NCBI GenBank assembly: GCA_011390565.1
Contig: JAABSC010000001.1
Span: 496,001 to 560,000, forward strand
Length of the DNA stretch: 64,000 nucleotides
Direction of reading: 5' to 3'
Origin: Thioalkalivibrio paradoxus
Lineage (GTDB): Bacteria > Pseudomonadota > Gammaproteobacteria > Ectothiorhodospirales > Ectothiorhodospiraceae
The translations under genes were made by a program, and so were the position numbers. This document shows, one piece after another, positions 54,393 through 63,859 of this stretch (positions are counted from its first letter, which is position 1; each line of letters starts with the position of its first letter). The notes beneath the pieces were generated by a model. It did not search any database. It saw nothing but the letters and a program-made list of their open reading frames with translations, and was not told where the DNA came from.

Positions 54393-56246
54393 GTGAGCCG
54401 TCATCTTGGATGGATCGTCAGCCTGATCGTGCTGGGCGTGCTGATGCTGCTCATCATGGTCCAGGTCGACCGGCAATGGGAGCGCCTGACGACGATGGAA
54501 GGTCTGATGCGCGAGCAGGTGCAGGATCTGCGCTCGCTGCGAACCGGACTGCAGCGGTTGCAGGATGAGCTGGCTGCCGGCGACTTCGCGTTGGCCAGGG
54601 GCGGGCGGCAGGGCCAGCAACTGCCGCCTGCCTTCGAACGCGCTCGGGAGATGACGGAGCGCCCCGACTTCGCGTCTGGCGACTGGCTGATGCGCGCCTT
54701 TCCTACCGGGTTGGCCACCCTCACGCCTTACGTGTCCAGCGACGCCTATGCGTCGGAAGTTCAGGCTTACGTACTGGAATCCCTGCTTCAGCGTAATCCG
54801 GATACCCTGGAATGGCAGGGTCTGCTGGCCGATTCCTGGACGTTTTCCGAAGACGGTATGATTCTGACCTTCCGGCTGCAGCCCGGCCTGCGTTTCTCGG
54901 ATGGAGAGCCGCTTACCGCTCGGGACGTGGCATTCACCTTCCGCTTCGTGATGGACGAACGTATCGCGGCCCCCCGCAGCCGGGCCTACCTGGAAAAGCT
55001 CGAAAGCGTGGAGGCGCTCGACGACCTGACGGTTGTCTTCACCTTCGCGGAACCCTATTTCAACGCGCTGCAGCTGGCCGGTGGTCTGGATGTGCTGGCC
55101 GAGCATTTCTATGCGCGGTATCTGGACGAACCCGAGACCTTCAACCAGTCGCGCGGCATTCTGCTGGGTTCCGGGCCCTACCGGCTGGCCGATCCGCTCT
55201 CCTGGACCCCGGATTCCGGGCGTGTCGAACTCGAGCGCAACCCGCGTTACTGGGGCCCGATCGACCCCCCTTTCGACCGGCTTGTCTGGCGCGTGATCCA
55301 GAATGACAGTGCGCGTCTGACCACCTTCCGAAACGGCGAAATCGATGTCTATGGCGCGCGTCCGCGCGAGTACGCGCGCCTGCGCGACGACGCCGCCCTG
55401 CGGGAGCGCGCCGATACGTACGAGTACATGAGTCCCACGGCCGGTTATGCCTACATCGCATGGAACCAGGAACGCGGCGGCGAACCCACACGTTTTGCTG
55501 ATCCCCGGGTGCGTCTGGCCATGAGCCACCTCACCGACGTCCAGCGGGTCATCGAGGAAGTGATGCTGGGCTATGCCGAACCGGCGGTCAGTCCGTTCAA
55601 TCCACGCAGTCCGCAGCATGACCCCGAACTCAAGCCCATTCCCTACAACGTGGAACGGGCGCAGGCGCTCCTGGCCGAGGCTGGCTACCGCGAACGCAAT
55701 GCGGATGGAATCCTGGTCAACGAGGCCGGTGAGCCCTTCGTCTTCGACCTCGTTTTTTTCCAGGACAACGAGGATACCCGCCGCATGGTGCTGTTCCTGC
55801 GCGATATCTATGCCCGTGCGGGTATCCTGCTGCAGCCGCGACCGACCGAGTGGTCCGTGATGCTGGATCTCTTGAACCGCAAGGATTTCGATGCGATCAC
55901 GCTGGCATGGACCAGCGGGGTGGAGACCGATATCTTCCAGATGTTTCACTCCAGCCAGACGATCAGCGGCGGGGACAACTTCATCCATTACCGGAATCCC
56001 GAATTGGATCGGGTGATCGAGGCGGCACGGTCCGAGGTGGACGAGGTGAAGCGCATGGAGCTCTGGCGGCAGGCGGAACGGATCCTGTACGAAGACCAGG
56101 CGTACACGTTCCTGATGCGCCGCCAGACGCTTGCCTTCATCGATCGGCGGATCGAAAACCTGCAGCAGACGCAACTGGGGCTGAACCTGTCCGCCATCCC
56201 GGTCGAGATCTTCGTGCCTTTGGCGCAGCAGCGTTATGGCCGGTAG
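54393..56246 (+). CDS. Peptide-type ABC substrate-binding protein with membrane anchor and coiled coil
   Basis: The 617-residue protein belongs to the family 5 (DppA/OppA/YejA) binding proteins. Recognisable parts are YVLESLLQRNPDTLEW, DSWTFSEDGMILTFRLQPGL with the F-SDG-PLTA-DV stretch, GSGPYRL, NPRYWGP, and AQALLAEAGYRERNADGILV. Unlike standard periplasmic members it starts with an uncleaved-looking TM helix (WIVSLIVLGVLMLLIMV). A charged helical segment follows (VDRQWERLTTMEGLMREQV to about residue 65), likely a coiled coil. No lipobox is visible. Start is GTG 54393. Two permeases and a double ATPase follow, so it is the receptor of this transporter. Confidence 0.88.
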   Translation: MSRHLGWIVSLIVLGVLMLLIMVQVDRQWERLTTMEGLMREQVQDLRSLRTGLQRLQDELAAGDFALARGGRQGQQLPPAFERAREMTERPDFASGDWLMRAFPTGLATLTPYVSSDAYASEVQAYVLESLLQRNPDTLEWQGLLADSWTFSEDGMILTFRLQPGLRFSDGEPLTARDVAFTFRFVMDERIAAPRSRAYLEKLESVEALDDLTVVFTFAEPYFNALQLAGGLDVLAEHFYARYLDEPETFNQSRGILLGSGPYRLADPLSWTPDSGRVELERNPRYWGPIDPPFDRLVWRVIQNDSARLTTFRNGEIDVYGARPREYARLRDDAALRERADTYEYMSPTAGYAYIAWNQERGGEPTRFADPRVRLAMSHLTDVQRVIEEVMLGYAEPAVSPFNPRSPQHDPELKPIPYNVERAQALLAEAGYRERNADGILVNEAGEPFVFDLVFFQDNEDTRRMVLFLRDIYARAGILLQPRPTEWSVMLDLLNRKDFDAITLAWTSGVETDIFQMFHSSQTISGGDNFIHYRNPELDRVIEAARSEVDEVKRMELWRQAERILYEDQAYTFLMRRQTLAFIDRRIENLQQTQLGLNLSAIPVEIFVPLAQQRYGR

Positions 56247-56258
56247 CGGTCGTTCGCA

Positions 56259-57641
56259 ATGGTGACCTACATCCTGCGGCGCCTGCTGTTGATGGTGCCG
56301 ACCCTGCTGGGCATCACAGTCGTGGTCTTTGTGGTCATGGCGGCGGCTCCGGGGGGCATCAGCGCGCTGTCGCTGGTTGAGGGACAGAACCTCGAGCCCC
56401 AGGCGAAGAAGGCCCTCGAGGACTATTACAACCGGCTCTACGGGCTCGACCAACCGGCACCCGTGCAGTTCGGGCGGTGGTTGAACCATATTTCCCCGGT
56501 GGGCTTCGCTCAGGACGATACCGGATCCCTGACCGGTTGGCCGATGTTCAAGACCCCCGATCTCGGACTCAGCTTCCGGTATGGGCGGCCGGTGATCGAC
56601 CTGATCTCGGAGCGCCTGCCGATCACGCTGCTGCTGAATGTGCTGTCCATTCCTCTGATCTACGTCATCGCCATAGCGGTCGGCGTGCGGGCCGCCACCC
56701 AGCGGGGCCAGGCATTCGACACGCAGGCCGGCGTGGTGTTGCTCGGACTTTGGTCGGTACCGACGATGCTGGCCGGCGTGCTGATGATCGGTTTTCTGGC
56801 GTCCGACCAGTTCTGGCAATGGTTTCCCACGGGCGGCCTGAGTCGGCGCGCGGCGCTGGACATGCCGTTCCTGCCGCAGGCCGAATTCTGGTGGGCGCTG
56901 CCGGTGTTGCTGGCGCTGGGTTTCCTGGCGGCGTCGGCGTTCGTGGTTTTTTCGGTCCGCGCGGGGCGCTCGCTGCGCACCGGGGCCGGGCTGTTGCTGG
57001 GCGGCGGGGCCGGGTTCGCGATGATGCAGGATCTGGATGCCGTCGGGTCTCTTGCAGGGCTGGTGTTCGGCGGGGTCGTCGGTGCCGGTATCGGTGCGCT
57101 GCTTGGCCGCTCCGAGTGGCTCGCGCTGCGAATCTGCATGTTCGGGTTTGCCGGGATGCTGATCGGCTTCAAAGTGGCCGGCTGGCTGCTGCCCGGAAGC
57201 GTGGTCTCGGGATTCCTGCTGGACCGGATGTGGCATCTGGTGCTGCCCGTGGTCTGCCTGTCCTATGGTGGATTGGCGTTTCTGGCGAAGCTTTCCCGGT
57301 CTGCTGTGCTTGAAAACCTCAGCTCCGACTACGCCCGCACGGCGCGCGCAAAAGGGGTCGGCGAACGCGACGTGCTCTGGCGCCACGTGTTCCGGAACAG
57401 CCTGCTGCCGCTGATCACGGTTTCCGCCACGCTCTTGCCGTCGTTGCTTGCGGGTTCGGTGATCGTGGAGGCGATTTTCAGTATCGAGGGCATGGGCAAA
57501 CTCGCGGTCGAAGCGGTGCAGACCCGGGACCGGGAACTGGTGCTGTCGATCACACTGATCAGCGGATTGCTGACCCTGGTCGGATACCTGCTCGCTGATC
57601 TCGCCTATGCCATCGTGGACCCGCGGGTCAGCTATGACTGA
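56259..57641 (+). CDS. Peptide-type ABC permease, YejB-like, with extra TM insertion
   Basis: The 460-residue protein matches YejB/DppB permeases at its N-terminus (YILRRLLLMVPTLLGITVVVF) and C-terminus (DYARTARAKGVGERDVLWRH, the EAA coupling loop, then AYAIVDPRVSYD). E. coli YejB has 364 residues. The excess is an insertion of roughly 110-120 residues (about 205-320). It holds several hydrophobic, glycine-rich segments (ALPVLLALGFLAASAFVVF; GLVFGGVVGAGIGALLG; MFGFAGMLIGFKVAGWLL) that could form three to five extra helices. It lies 12 bp after the binding-protein gene and overlaps the next permease by 8 bp. Confidence 0.88.
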   Translation: MVTYILRRLLLMVPTLLGITVVVFVVMAAAPGGISALSLVEGQNLEPQAKKALEDYYNRLYGLDQPAPVQFGRWLNHISPVGFAQDDTGSLTGWPMFKTPDLGLSFRYGRPVIDLISERLPITLLLNVLSIPLIYVIAIAVGVRAATQRGQAFDTQAGVVLLGLWSVPTMLAGVLMIGFLASDQFWQWFPTGGLSRRAALDMPFLPQAEFWWALPVLLALGFLAASAFVVFSVRAGRSLRTGAGLLLGGGAGFAMMQDLDAVGSLAGLVFGGVVGAGIGALLGRSEWLALRICMFGFAGMLIGFKVAGWLLPGSVVSGFLLDRMWHLVLPVVCLSYGGLAFLAKLSRSAVLENLSSDYARTARAKGVGERDVLWRHVFRNSLLPLITVSATLLPSLLAGSVIVEAIFSIEGMGKLAVEAVQTRDRELVLSITLISGLLTLVGYLLADLAYAIVDPRVSYD

Positions 57642-58830
57642 GCATCCGCGCAGCCTGTCATGGAGCCGTCGCATTCTGAGCGAGATGTTGCTGCGCTGGG
57701 GCGCGCGGCTTGGGCTGATCTGGATCGTCCTGCTCACGCTGGTGGCCGTGTTCGCGCCGCTTCTGGCCAACACGCACCCCCTGCTCGTCCAGAGCGCCGA
57801 CGGCTGGCACAGTCCGATGTTGACGCACCTCACACCCGCTGACGCCACCCTGCTCGGGGCCTTTTTCCTGGCACTGATCGTGCTCCTTTCGCCCGGTGCA
57901 CGGCTGTTGCGTTTCCTGCTCTGGCTGGTCGGCCTGGTGCTGATCGGCGTGGTGTCGCTGGCGCTGGTTTCGCCGCCCGCGCTGGTGGTCTACGAGCAGT
58001 ATCGGGAGGCGGAGGCCATGGGCGAGTACCAGCGGGTGATCCGCGCGCCGATTCCCTATTCCGCAAAAGACTACCTGCGCGACTATGCCGACACGGGCCT
58101 GGAGTCGCCCCGCTCCAGCGCCGAACGCCTGCACTGGTTCGGGACCGACGAGAACGGGGCGGACGTCCTCTCGCGGATGATTCACGCGACCCGGATTGCG
58201 CTTTCCATCGGCTTCATCGCGACCGGCATCGCCCTCGTGATCGGCGTGATTCTGGGCGGTCTGATGGGGTACTTTTCCGGCATCGTCGATATCATCGGCA
58301 TGCGCCTGGTGGAGATCTTCGAGGCGATTCCGACCCTGTTCCTGCTGCTCACTTTCGTGGCCTTCTTTGGCCGCTCGCTGTACCTCATGATGCTGATCAT
58401 CGGCCTGACCAGCTGGTCCGGGTATGCGCGTTACGTGCGCGCCGAGTTCCTGCGCCTGCGCCAGCAGGATTTCGTACAGGGCGCGATCGCGAGCGGCCTC
58501 CCGCTCCCCTCCATCCTGTTCCGACACATGCTGCCCAACGGGATGGCGCCGATCCTGGTGGCAGCCAGTTTCGGGGTGGCCTCGGCGATCCTCGCGGAGG
58601 CGACGCTTTCCTTCCTCGGCCTCGGTCTGGTCGACGATCCTTCCTGGGGTCAGATGCTGAACCAGGCGGTCCAGAGTTCCACCTTCAACTGGTGGATGGC
58701 GGTGTTCCCGGGCGGAGCGATCTTCCTGACGGTATTCGCGTACAACCTGATCGGCGAGGCGTTGCGCGATGCCGTGGATCCACATTCGCGGTCGGGCAGG
58801 TCGGCGCCCCCGGCCAAGGCGACGGCCTGA
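57634..58830 (+). CDS. Peptide-type ABC permease, YejE/DppC-like, with extra TM segments
   Basis: The 398-residue protein has the DppC/YejE core: HWFGTDENGADVLSRMIHAT, then IALSIGFIATGIALVIG, the EAA loop (LRLRQQDFVQGAIASGLPLP) and FLGLGLVDDPSWGQML. Between the first TM segment and the core are two additional hydrophobic stretches (TLLGAFFLALIVLLSPG and FLLWLVGLVLIGVVSLALV, residues about 73-120). The usual family has a short soluble region there. ATG 57634 overlaps the upstream permease gene by 8 bp. It is the second half of the membrane channel. Confidence 0.9.
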   Translation: MTEHPRSLSWSRRILSEMLLRWGARLGLIWIVLLTLVAVFAPLLANTHPLLVQSADGWHSPMLTHLTPADATLLGAFFLALIVLLSPGARLLRFLLWLVGLVLIGVVSLALVSPPALVVYEQYREAEAMGEYQRVIRAPIPYSAKDYLRDYADTGLESPRSSAERLHWFGTDENGADVLSRMIHATRIALSIGFIATGIALVIGVILGGLMGYFSGIVDIIGMRLVEIFEAIPTLFLLLTFVAFFGRSLYLMMLIIGLTSWSGYARYVRAEFLRLRQQDFVQGAIASGLPLPSILFRHMLPNGMAPILVAASFGVASAILAEATLSFLGLGLVDDPSWGQMLNQAVQSSTFNWWMAVFPGGAIFLTVFAYNLIGEALRDAVDPHSRSGRSAPPAKATA

Positions 58831-58831
58831 G

Positions 58832-60469
58832 ATGCTGCGCGTCCGGGACCTCACGATCCGATTGCGGCACCAGGACCAGCCCCTGGTCGAGGGCGTGAGC
58901 TTTGCCATCGAACGCGGTGAGCTGTTCTGCCTGGTTGGCGAGTCCGGTTCCGGAAAATCACTGACCGCGCTGGCGATCATGCGCATCCTCGACCGCGATT
59001 TCGCGCCGCCCTCGGGCCAGGTCTGGCTGAAGGGCCGTGGCCAGACGCAGGATCTTCTCACGCTGGACGAACCTGCCATGGAACGGGTACGAGGCGATCG
59101 GATCGGCATGATCTTCCAGGAACCCATGACTTCGCTGAACCCGGTCTGGACGGTGGGTCAGCAGATCATGGAGGTGTTGCGACTGCACCGGCCGGAACTG
59201 GACGCCGAGGCGGCCCGCAGACGCACCCTGGAGGTGCTCGGCGAAGTTCAATTGCCAGATCCGGAGCGACGCTTCGACGAGTTTCCGCACAAGCTTTCCG
59301 GAGGACAGCGGCAACGTGTGATGATCGCGATGGCACTGGTGGCCGAGCCGGACCTGCTGATCGCGGACGAGCCCACGACCGCCCTGGACGTGACCATCCA
59401 GGCCGAGATCCTGAAACTGATCGATCGCTTGCGTGAAAAGAACGGCATGTCGGTTCTGCTGATCACCCATGATTTCGGCGTGGTCGCCCAGGTGGGGGAC
59501 CGGGTGGCGGTGATGCATCGCGGCCGGCTGGTCGAGCAGGGGGGCGCACGTGCGACCGTGGCGGCGCCGCAGCATGAATACACGCGGCAACTGATTCGCG
59601 CGCTTCCCGAGAATCTGCCGCCACTGGCATCGGTGCAACGAGGCGACCGGGTGCTGGAGGTTTCAGGGTTGCGCGTGTATTTCCCGGTTCTGAAAGGGTT
59701 GCTGCGCCGGCCCGTGGACCACATCCGGGCGGTGGACGATGTGAGCTTCGACCTGGCAGCGGGCGAGGTGCTGGCGGTCGTCGGAGAATCCGGCTGCGGA
59801 AAGACGACGCTCGGCCGGGCGATTCTGCGGCTGATCGAGCCGACCGGGGGCTCGGTGCGCTACCACGACCAGGCCATGGAAAAGCTGGGTCGGGAGGAAC
59901 TGCGCAGGATTCGGCGTCGATTGCAGGTGGTGTTCCAGGATCCGGCATCCTCGCTGAATCCGCGGTTGACGATCCTGACCACGCTGACCGAGCCGATGGC
60001 TGCCCACGGGATCGGTGCCGATTCCGAAGAACGGGTGGAGCGGGCACTGCGCGTGCTGGAGCAGGTGGCGCTTCCGGCGGACAGCCTGTGGAGATACCCT
60101 CACGAGTTCTCGGGGGGGCAGCGCCAGCGTATCGGTATTGCACGCGCGTTGGTGCTTGATCCGGACATCATCGTGTGTGATGAGGTCACCAGCGCTCTCG
60201 ATGTTTCGGTACAGGCGGAGATTCTTCAGATCCTGGCGCGTTTACGCGTCGAGCGGAAGCTGGCGCTGCTGTTCATCACGCACAACATGGGCGTTGTCGA
60301 ATACCTGTCCGACCGGATGCTGGTGATGAAGGACGGGCGGATGGAGGAGATCGGCGCGACCGCCGAAGTCATTGCGCGGCCGAGGGCGGACTACACACGC
60401 CATCTGTTGTCGGCCGTGCCCCGTGTGGCGGATCACGTCGGCCGGGCGGCCGATTCCGGGCACGGTTGA
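58832..60469 (+). CDS. Double ATPase of the peptide-type ABC transporter (YejF-like)
   Basis: The 545-residue protein has two fused ABC ATPase domains. Domain 1 (residues 1-265) has Walker [16 protein letters not shown], signature [15 protein letters not shown] and Walker [15 protein letters not shown]. Domain 2 (residues 275-540) has [30 protein letters not shown] and [14 protein letters not shown]. This DppD-DppF fusion is the YejF arrangement. It starts 1 bp after the upstream permease stop codon. Together with the three preceding genes it makes a complete importer; no further genes of the unit follow. Confidence 0.93.
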   Translation: MLRVRDLTIRLRHQDQPLVEGVSFAIERGELFCLVGESGSGKSLTALAIMRILDRDFAPPSGQVWLKGRGQTQDLLTLDEPAMERVRGDRIGMIFQEPMTSLNPVWTVGQQIMEVLRLHRPELDAEAARRRTLEVLGEVQLPDPERRFDEFPHKLSGGQRQRVMIAMALVAEPDLLIADEPTTALDVTIQAEILKLIDRLREKNGMSVLLITHDFGVVAQVGDRVAVMHRGRLVEQGGARATVAAPQHEYTRQLIRALPENLPPLASVQRGDRVLEVSGLRVYFPVLKGLLRRPVDHIRAVDDVSFDLAAGEVLAVVGESGCGKTTLGRAILRLIEPTGGSVRYHDQAMEKLGREELRRIRRRLQVVFQDPASSLNPRLTILTTLTEPMAAHGIGADSEERVERALRVLEQVALPADSLWRYPHEFSGGQRQRIGIARALVLDPDIIVCDEVTSALDVSVQAEILQILARLRVERKLALLFITHNMGVVEYLSDRMLVMKDGRMEEIGATAEVIARPRADYTRHLLSAVPRVADHVGRAADSGHG

Positions 60470-60535
60470 TGCGCGCCCGGCCCGGGTCCGGTCGGGACTC
60501 TGCAGGCCCAGCGGGCCCCGTTCAGACGCCGCGGA

Positions 60536-60925
60536 TTACCGGAACACGCGATCGATCACGTCCACGATCACCCGGGTGTAGTCATCGACCAGCACCGCAT
60601 CGTCGCCCGCCACGTACCAGTCGTATCCCGGGTAATGCGGCAGGTCATCGGCCAGTGGGCCTCCCACGCGGCGGGCAAGCCCCGGGGGCAGCGGTTTACC
60701 GCGCGCGAGGTTCTTGCGAATGCCGGGCGGCAGCTCGGCGTCTCGGACCGCCTCATGACGCCCAAAGATCTGCCGGATCACGTCGTGCTGGATGTCCGGC
60801 TGCACCTGCTGCTGGATGGGGCCATCACCACCCCGAACCCCATGGGCCGGAGCGTGAGCGGGCGGCTGTGCGAGCACGGAGGCGGAGACCAGGAGAAGGG
60901 CGGGAAACAGGTAGAGGCTGCGCAT
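60536..60925 (-). CDS. Small exported RcnB/CigR-like protein
   Basis: The 129-residue product has a signal peptide (MRSLYLFPALLLVSASVLAQ), a His/Pro/Gln-rich middle (PPAHAPAHGVRGG), then PPGIRKNLARGKPLPPGLAR and a C-terminal YDWYVAGDDAVLVDDYTRVI. The PPGIxKNLxxGKPLPPG and WYxxGxDxVLVD patterns are typical of RcnB/CigR-type periplasmic proteins. These have been linked to nickel/cobalt homeostasis or virulence control in enterics, neither of which can be carried over here. A good AGGAGAACC site precedes ATG 60925. It is convergent with the ABC operon and downstream of no obvious partner. Confidence 0.7.
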   Translation of the reverse strand: MRSLYLFPALLLVSASVLAQPPAHAPAHGVRGGDGPIQQQVQPDIQHDVIRQIFGRHEAVRDAELPPGIRKNLARGKPLPPGLARRVGGPLADDLPHYPGYDWYVAGDDAVLVDDYTRVIVDVIDRVFR

Positions 60926-61088
60926 CGTGGTTCTCCTGAGGGTTCGACTCACCTCAGGATACGCGCCTTTCTTGAACGGGGACTGAACTTCACCCGGGAC
61001 ACAGGGGGGCGGGATTCCGATGGTTCCGTTGTACCCGTAACGCATCGCGGCCGAATCGTCCATGGACCGGGTCGGTCCGGATCCTGCG

Positions 61089-62669
61089 TCAGCTATCGGT
61101 CGCGAGATTGGCGGCGACGTAAAGCGTCAGGGTGTCACCGGCGCGGATCCGGTGCCCGTTCAGCGAGTTCCAGCGTTGCACGTCGCTGATCTCGACCTGG
61201 AAACGGCGCGAGATCGCGTTGAGCGAGTCACCGGGCCGGATGCGGTACTGCATGCGCCGGGTGCTGACCTGGGCGACGCTGTCGGCCACACCGGGGAGGC
61301 GCAGCACCTGGCCGGGCTGGAGGACGGTATCGGTCGCGAGTCCGTTCTGCGTGCGCAGGGAGGCCACGTCGATCGCGTGGCGTCGGCCGATACCCCAGAG
61401 GCTGTCACCGGCCTGCACTGTGTATTCGCGCGGGCGTGAAGCCGCCGCCGGCGCTGAGGCGGCTGCCAGACCTCCGTTCCAGCCTGAAACGGGGATGCGC
61501 AGCGTCTGCCCCGCCCGGATCAGATCATTGCTCAGACGGTTCTGGCTTCGCAGCTCCGATACCGATACGCCGTGGTGCCGCGCAATCTGCCCGAGCGTGT
61601 CTCCGGGGCGGACCTGGTAATCGGTGTAGCGTACCAGCGGGTGATCCGCCCCCTGCTGGCTGAGGGCCGTCTGCAGCCGCTGCGCGGCCGGAGCCGGAAG
61701 GAGCAGATGCTGCGCCCCATCCGGGTGGGTGACACTGCGGCGGTAGCCCGGATTCAACCGGAGGACTTCGCGCGCCTCGATGCGGGCGAGTTCGGCCACA
61801 TATTCGAGGTCCGCCTGCCTGCCGAGCTGTACCGGTTCCAGATAGGGCCGGTTGGCGATCACCGGCAGGGTCAGGTTGTACCGGGCCGGCTGGTCGAACA
61901 ATGCCCGCAGTGCGAGCAGCCGAGGAACGTAGGCCATCGCCTCGCTCGAGAGCTGGAGGCTCCAGTAGTCCGTGGGCTTTCCGGCCGCGGCGTTTGCCGC
62001 GATGGCCCGGGCGACATTACCCTGCCCGTAGTTGTAGGCTGCGAGGGCGAGGTACCAGTCGCCGAAGCGGGCGTACAGGCGTTCCAGATAATCCAGTGCG
62101 GCATGGGTGGACTGGTACACGTCCCTGCGGCCGTCGTACCAGCTGTCCTGGATGAGCCCGAAATGCGCCCCCGTACTGGGAATGAACTGCCAGATCCCCG
62201 CCGCGTGGCCGCTGGAAGTGGCCTCGGCGGCGTAGCCGCTCTCGACGATCGGCAGCAGCAGAAGTTCGCTGGGTAGGCCGCGGCGCTCGATTTCGGTGAG
62301 AATGAAATAGGCAAAGGGTTCCGCACGTTCCGAGGAGACCCGAATGATGTTCGGATTGAGACGATAGTGCTGCACGAAGGGTTGCAAACGCGGGTGCGCA
62401 AGATCGTCGGTGAACGCGAATCCCAGACGTGCCCGACTCCAGATATCCGGTGCATCCTGGGCGCGCGTTGCCTTCTCGCGCAGCGCGCGCCGGGCGTCTC
62501 GCGATAGACTCTCTTCACTGCGGGAGCGGGATCTCGGCGTGGTCTCGGCCCCGCGGTCTGCGGACCCGCTGGCTTCGGTGGTTCTGCCGGAATCGCGAAT
62601 GCTGCAGCCGGTCCCCACGAGGAGGACGGCCGCAAGTGCTACGGACACAGGAACAAGTCGGGTAATCAT
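61089..62669 (-). CDS. mltD: Membrane-bound lytic murein transglycosylase D
   Basis: MltD cuts peptidoglycan glycan strands to 1,6-anhydromuropeptides. The 526-residue lipoprotein has a lipobox VGTGC (Cys22), an SLT domain with the catalytic Glu in LLLPIVESGYAAEATSS and GIWQFIPSTGAHFGL, AAYNYGQGNVARA, and three C-terminal LysM repeats. The repeats start at YQVRPGDTLGQIARHHG, YTVQAGDSLWGIGRRH and YRIRPGDSLNAISRRF. It has one more LysM than E. coli MltD, which has two. The ATG at 62667-62669 overlaps, on the other strand, the ATG of the methyltransferase gene. Confidence 0.95.
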   Translation of the reverse strand: MITRLVPVSVALAAVLLVGTGCSIRDSGRTTEASGSADRGAETTPRSRSRSEESLSRDARRALREKATRAQDAPDIWSRARLGFAFTDDLAHPRLQPFVQHYRLNPNIIRVSSERAEPFAYFILTEIERRGLPSELLLLPIVESGYAAEATSSGHAAGIWQFIPSTGAHFGLIQDSWYDGRRDVYQSTHAALDYLERLYARFGDWYLALAAYNYGQGNVARAIAANAAAGKPTDYWSLQLSSEAMAYVPRLLALRALFDQPARYNLTLPVIANRPYLEPVQLGRQADLEYVAELARIEAREVLRLNPGYRRSVTHPDGAQHLLLPAPAAQRLQTALSQQGADHPLVRYTDYQVRPGDTLGQIARHHGVSVSELRSQNRLSNDLIRAGQTLRIPVSGWNGGLAAASAPAAASRPREYTVQAGDSLWGIGRRHAIDVASLRTQNGLATDTVLQPGQVLRLPGVADSVAQVSTRRMQYRIRPGDSLNAISRRFQVEISDVQRWNSLNGHRIRAGDTLTLYVAANLATDS

Positions 62670-63390
62670 GGGCCTGAAGCATAGTCCAGAGAATGACTTT
62701 GAACAAACCGGCCGCGTGGGTTGCCTGCGTCGCTGGTATGACGGCCCCCAGGGTCAGCACGTTCTCGAGGCCCTGGTCCGCGAGATCGCGACCCACTGTG
62801 TCCTGCATTTCGGCGATGCCTTGCTCGAGGTGTCCCCGGTGAGCCTGGTGTCGAAGGATCGGTTCGGGTCCGTCTGGACCGTCCGGGTGGGCTCGGAAGC
62901 GGCCGAACTGCGTGCCGAGGAACATCGACTGCCGTTGCCCGCGGAGAGCTTCTCCTGCGTGATCCTCGCCCATGCCTGCATGGATCCGGAGCAGGCCGAG
63001 CACAGGATTGCCGAGGCGGCTCGCGTGCTGGCGCCGGAGGGTCGGCTGTTTCTGTTGGAATCCGGCGCCTGTCGGTCGGCGCGGGGTGCGAAGCGGGGCG
63101 CCCCGCTTCCGGTGGGCCTGCAGCGGGGACTGCACCGTCGCTGGGCCCAGCAGGCGGGTCTGAGTGTCCGCCGCCAGCCTGCTCTGAGCCTGCTGTCGAG
63201 CCGGCTTCCGCCCGGCTGGTACCGGGCGCTGGCGAGAGTGGATCGCCTGGGGGCTCCCTGGTTCCCGGTGCTGGGCACCTGCGTCCTCACCGTCGCGCAG
63301 CGCCGCGACGCTCTGCCGCTCTCCCCGAGCCGGCGCTGGCGTTCGCTGCGCATGCCCGTGCGGGCACCGGGGGGGTCGCAGTGGGCGTGA
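62668..63390 (+). CDS. SAM-dependent methyltransferase (YafS-like)
   Basis: The 240-residue protein has a degenerate class I methyltransferase domain. It includes [12 protein letters not shown] (motif I region, poorly conserved), [20 protein letters not shown] (post-motif region with LPxxxxSFxxV) and [19 protein letters not shown]. These features and the position between mltD and rnhA match YafS of E. coli, whose target is unknown. The ATG at 62668 overlaps the divergent mltD start codon through CATG. The end overlaps rnhA by 10 bp, so the two are likely coupled. Confidence 0.85.
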   Translation: MGLKHSPENDFEQTGRVGCLRRWYDGPQGQHVLEALVREIATHCVLHFGDALLEVSPVSLVSKDRFGSVWTVRVGSEAAELRAEEHRLPLPAESFSCVILAHACMDPEQAEHRIAEAARVLAPEGRLFLLESGACRSARGAKRGAPLPVGLQRGLHRRWAQQAGLSVRRQPALSLLSSRLPPGWYRALARVDRLGAPWFPVLGTCVLTVAQRRDALPLSPSRRWRSLRMPVRAPGGSQWA

Positions 63391-63842
63391 GCGGCGATAC
63401 CGTCGAGATCTTCACCGACGGCGCTTGCCGCGGGAATCCCGGTCCGGGTGGCTGGGGTGCGATCCTGCGCTATCGCGGCCGCGAGCGGGAGCTGAGTGGC
63501 GCCGAGTCTGAGACCACGAACAACCGTATGGAACTCACGGCCGCGATTGAAGCCCTTCGGTCCCTGAAAAGGCCTTGCCCGGTCGAGTTGGTGACCGACT
63601 CACAATACGTCAAGCAGGGCATCACCGCCTGGCTTCCGGGCTGGAAGCGACGCGGCTGGCGGGCCTCGAGCGGCCAGCCGGTCAAGAACCAGGATCTCTG
63701 GGAGCAGCTCGACGCTTTGACCCGGACACACCGGGTCGACTGGTTCTGGGTCCGGGGCCACAGTGGGCATCCGGAAAACGAACGGGCCGATCGCCTGGCA
63801 AACCAGGCGATCGACCAACTGCTGGCCAGACCCTCAACCTGA
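63381..63842 (+). CDS. rnhA: Ribonuclease HI
   Basis: RNase HI removes RNA from RNA-DNA hybrids. The 153-residue protein carries the full catalytic set: Asp13 in [17 protein letters not shown], Glu51 in [12 protein letters not shown], Asp73 in LVTDSQYV, His127 in [14 protein letters not shown] and Asp137 in the same stretch. The spacing is exactly that of E. coli with a 3-residue offset. Start is GTG 63381; GTG 63387 is an alternative. It is followed 17 bp later by dnaQ on the same strand, whereas E. coli has the two genes divergent. Confidence 0.96.
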   Translation: MGVSGDTVEIFTDGACRGNPGPGGWGAILRYRGRERELSGAESETTNNRMELTAAIEALRSLKRPCPVELVTDSQYVKQGITAWLPGWKRRGWRASSGQPVKNQDLWEQLDALTRTHRVDWFWVRGHSGHPENERADRLANQAIDQLLARPST

Positions 63843-63859
63843 GCCCAAGGAGCCCGGAT

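Noticed and set aside
54150..57848. Open frame of 1232 codons on the minus strand across the ABC receptor and first permease genes
   Set aside because: It runs antisense to clear ABC transporter genes, is rich in Arg, His, Gln and Pro without any recognisable domain, and is the expected mirror of GC-rich codon use. The plus-strand genes explain the region.
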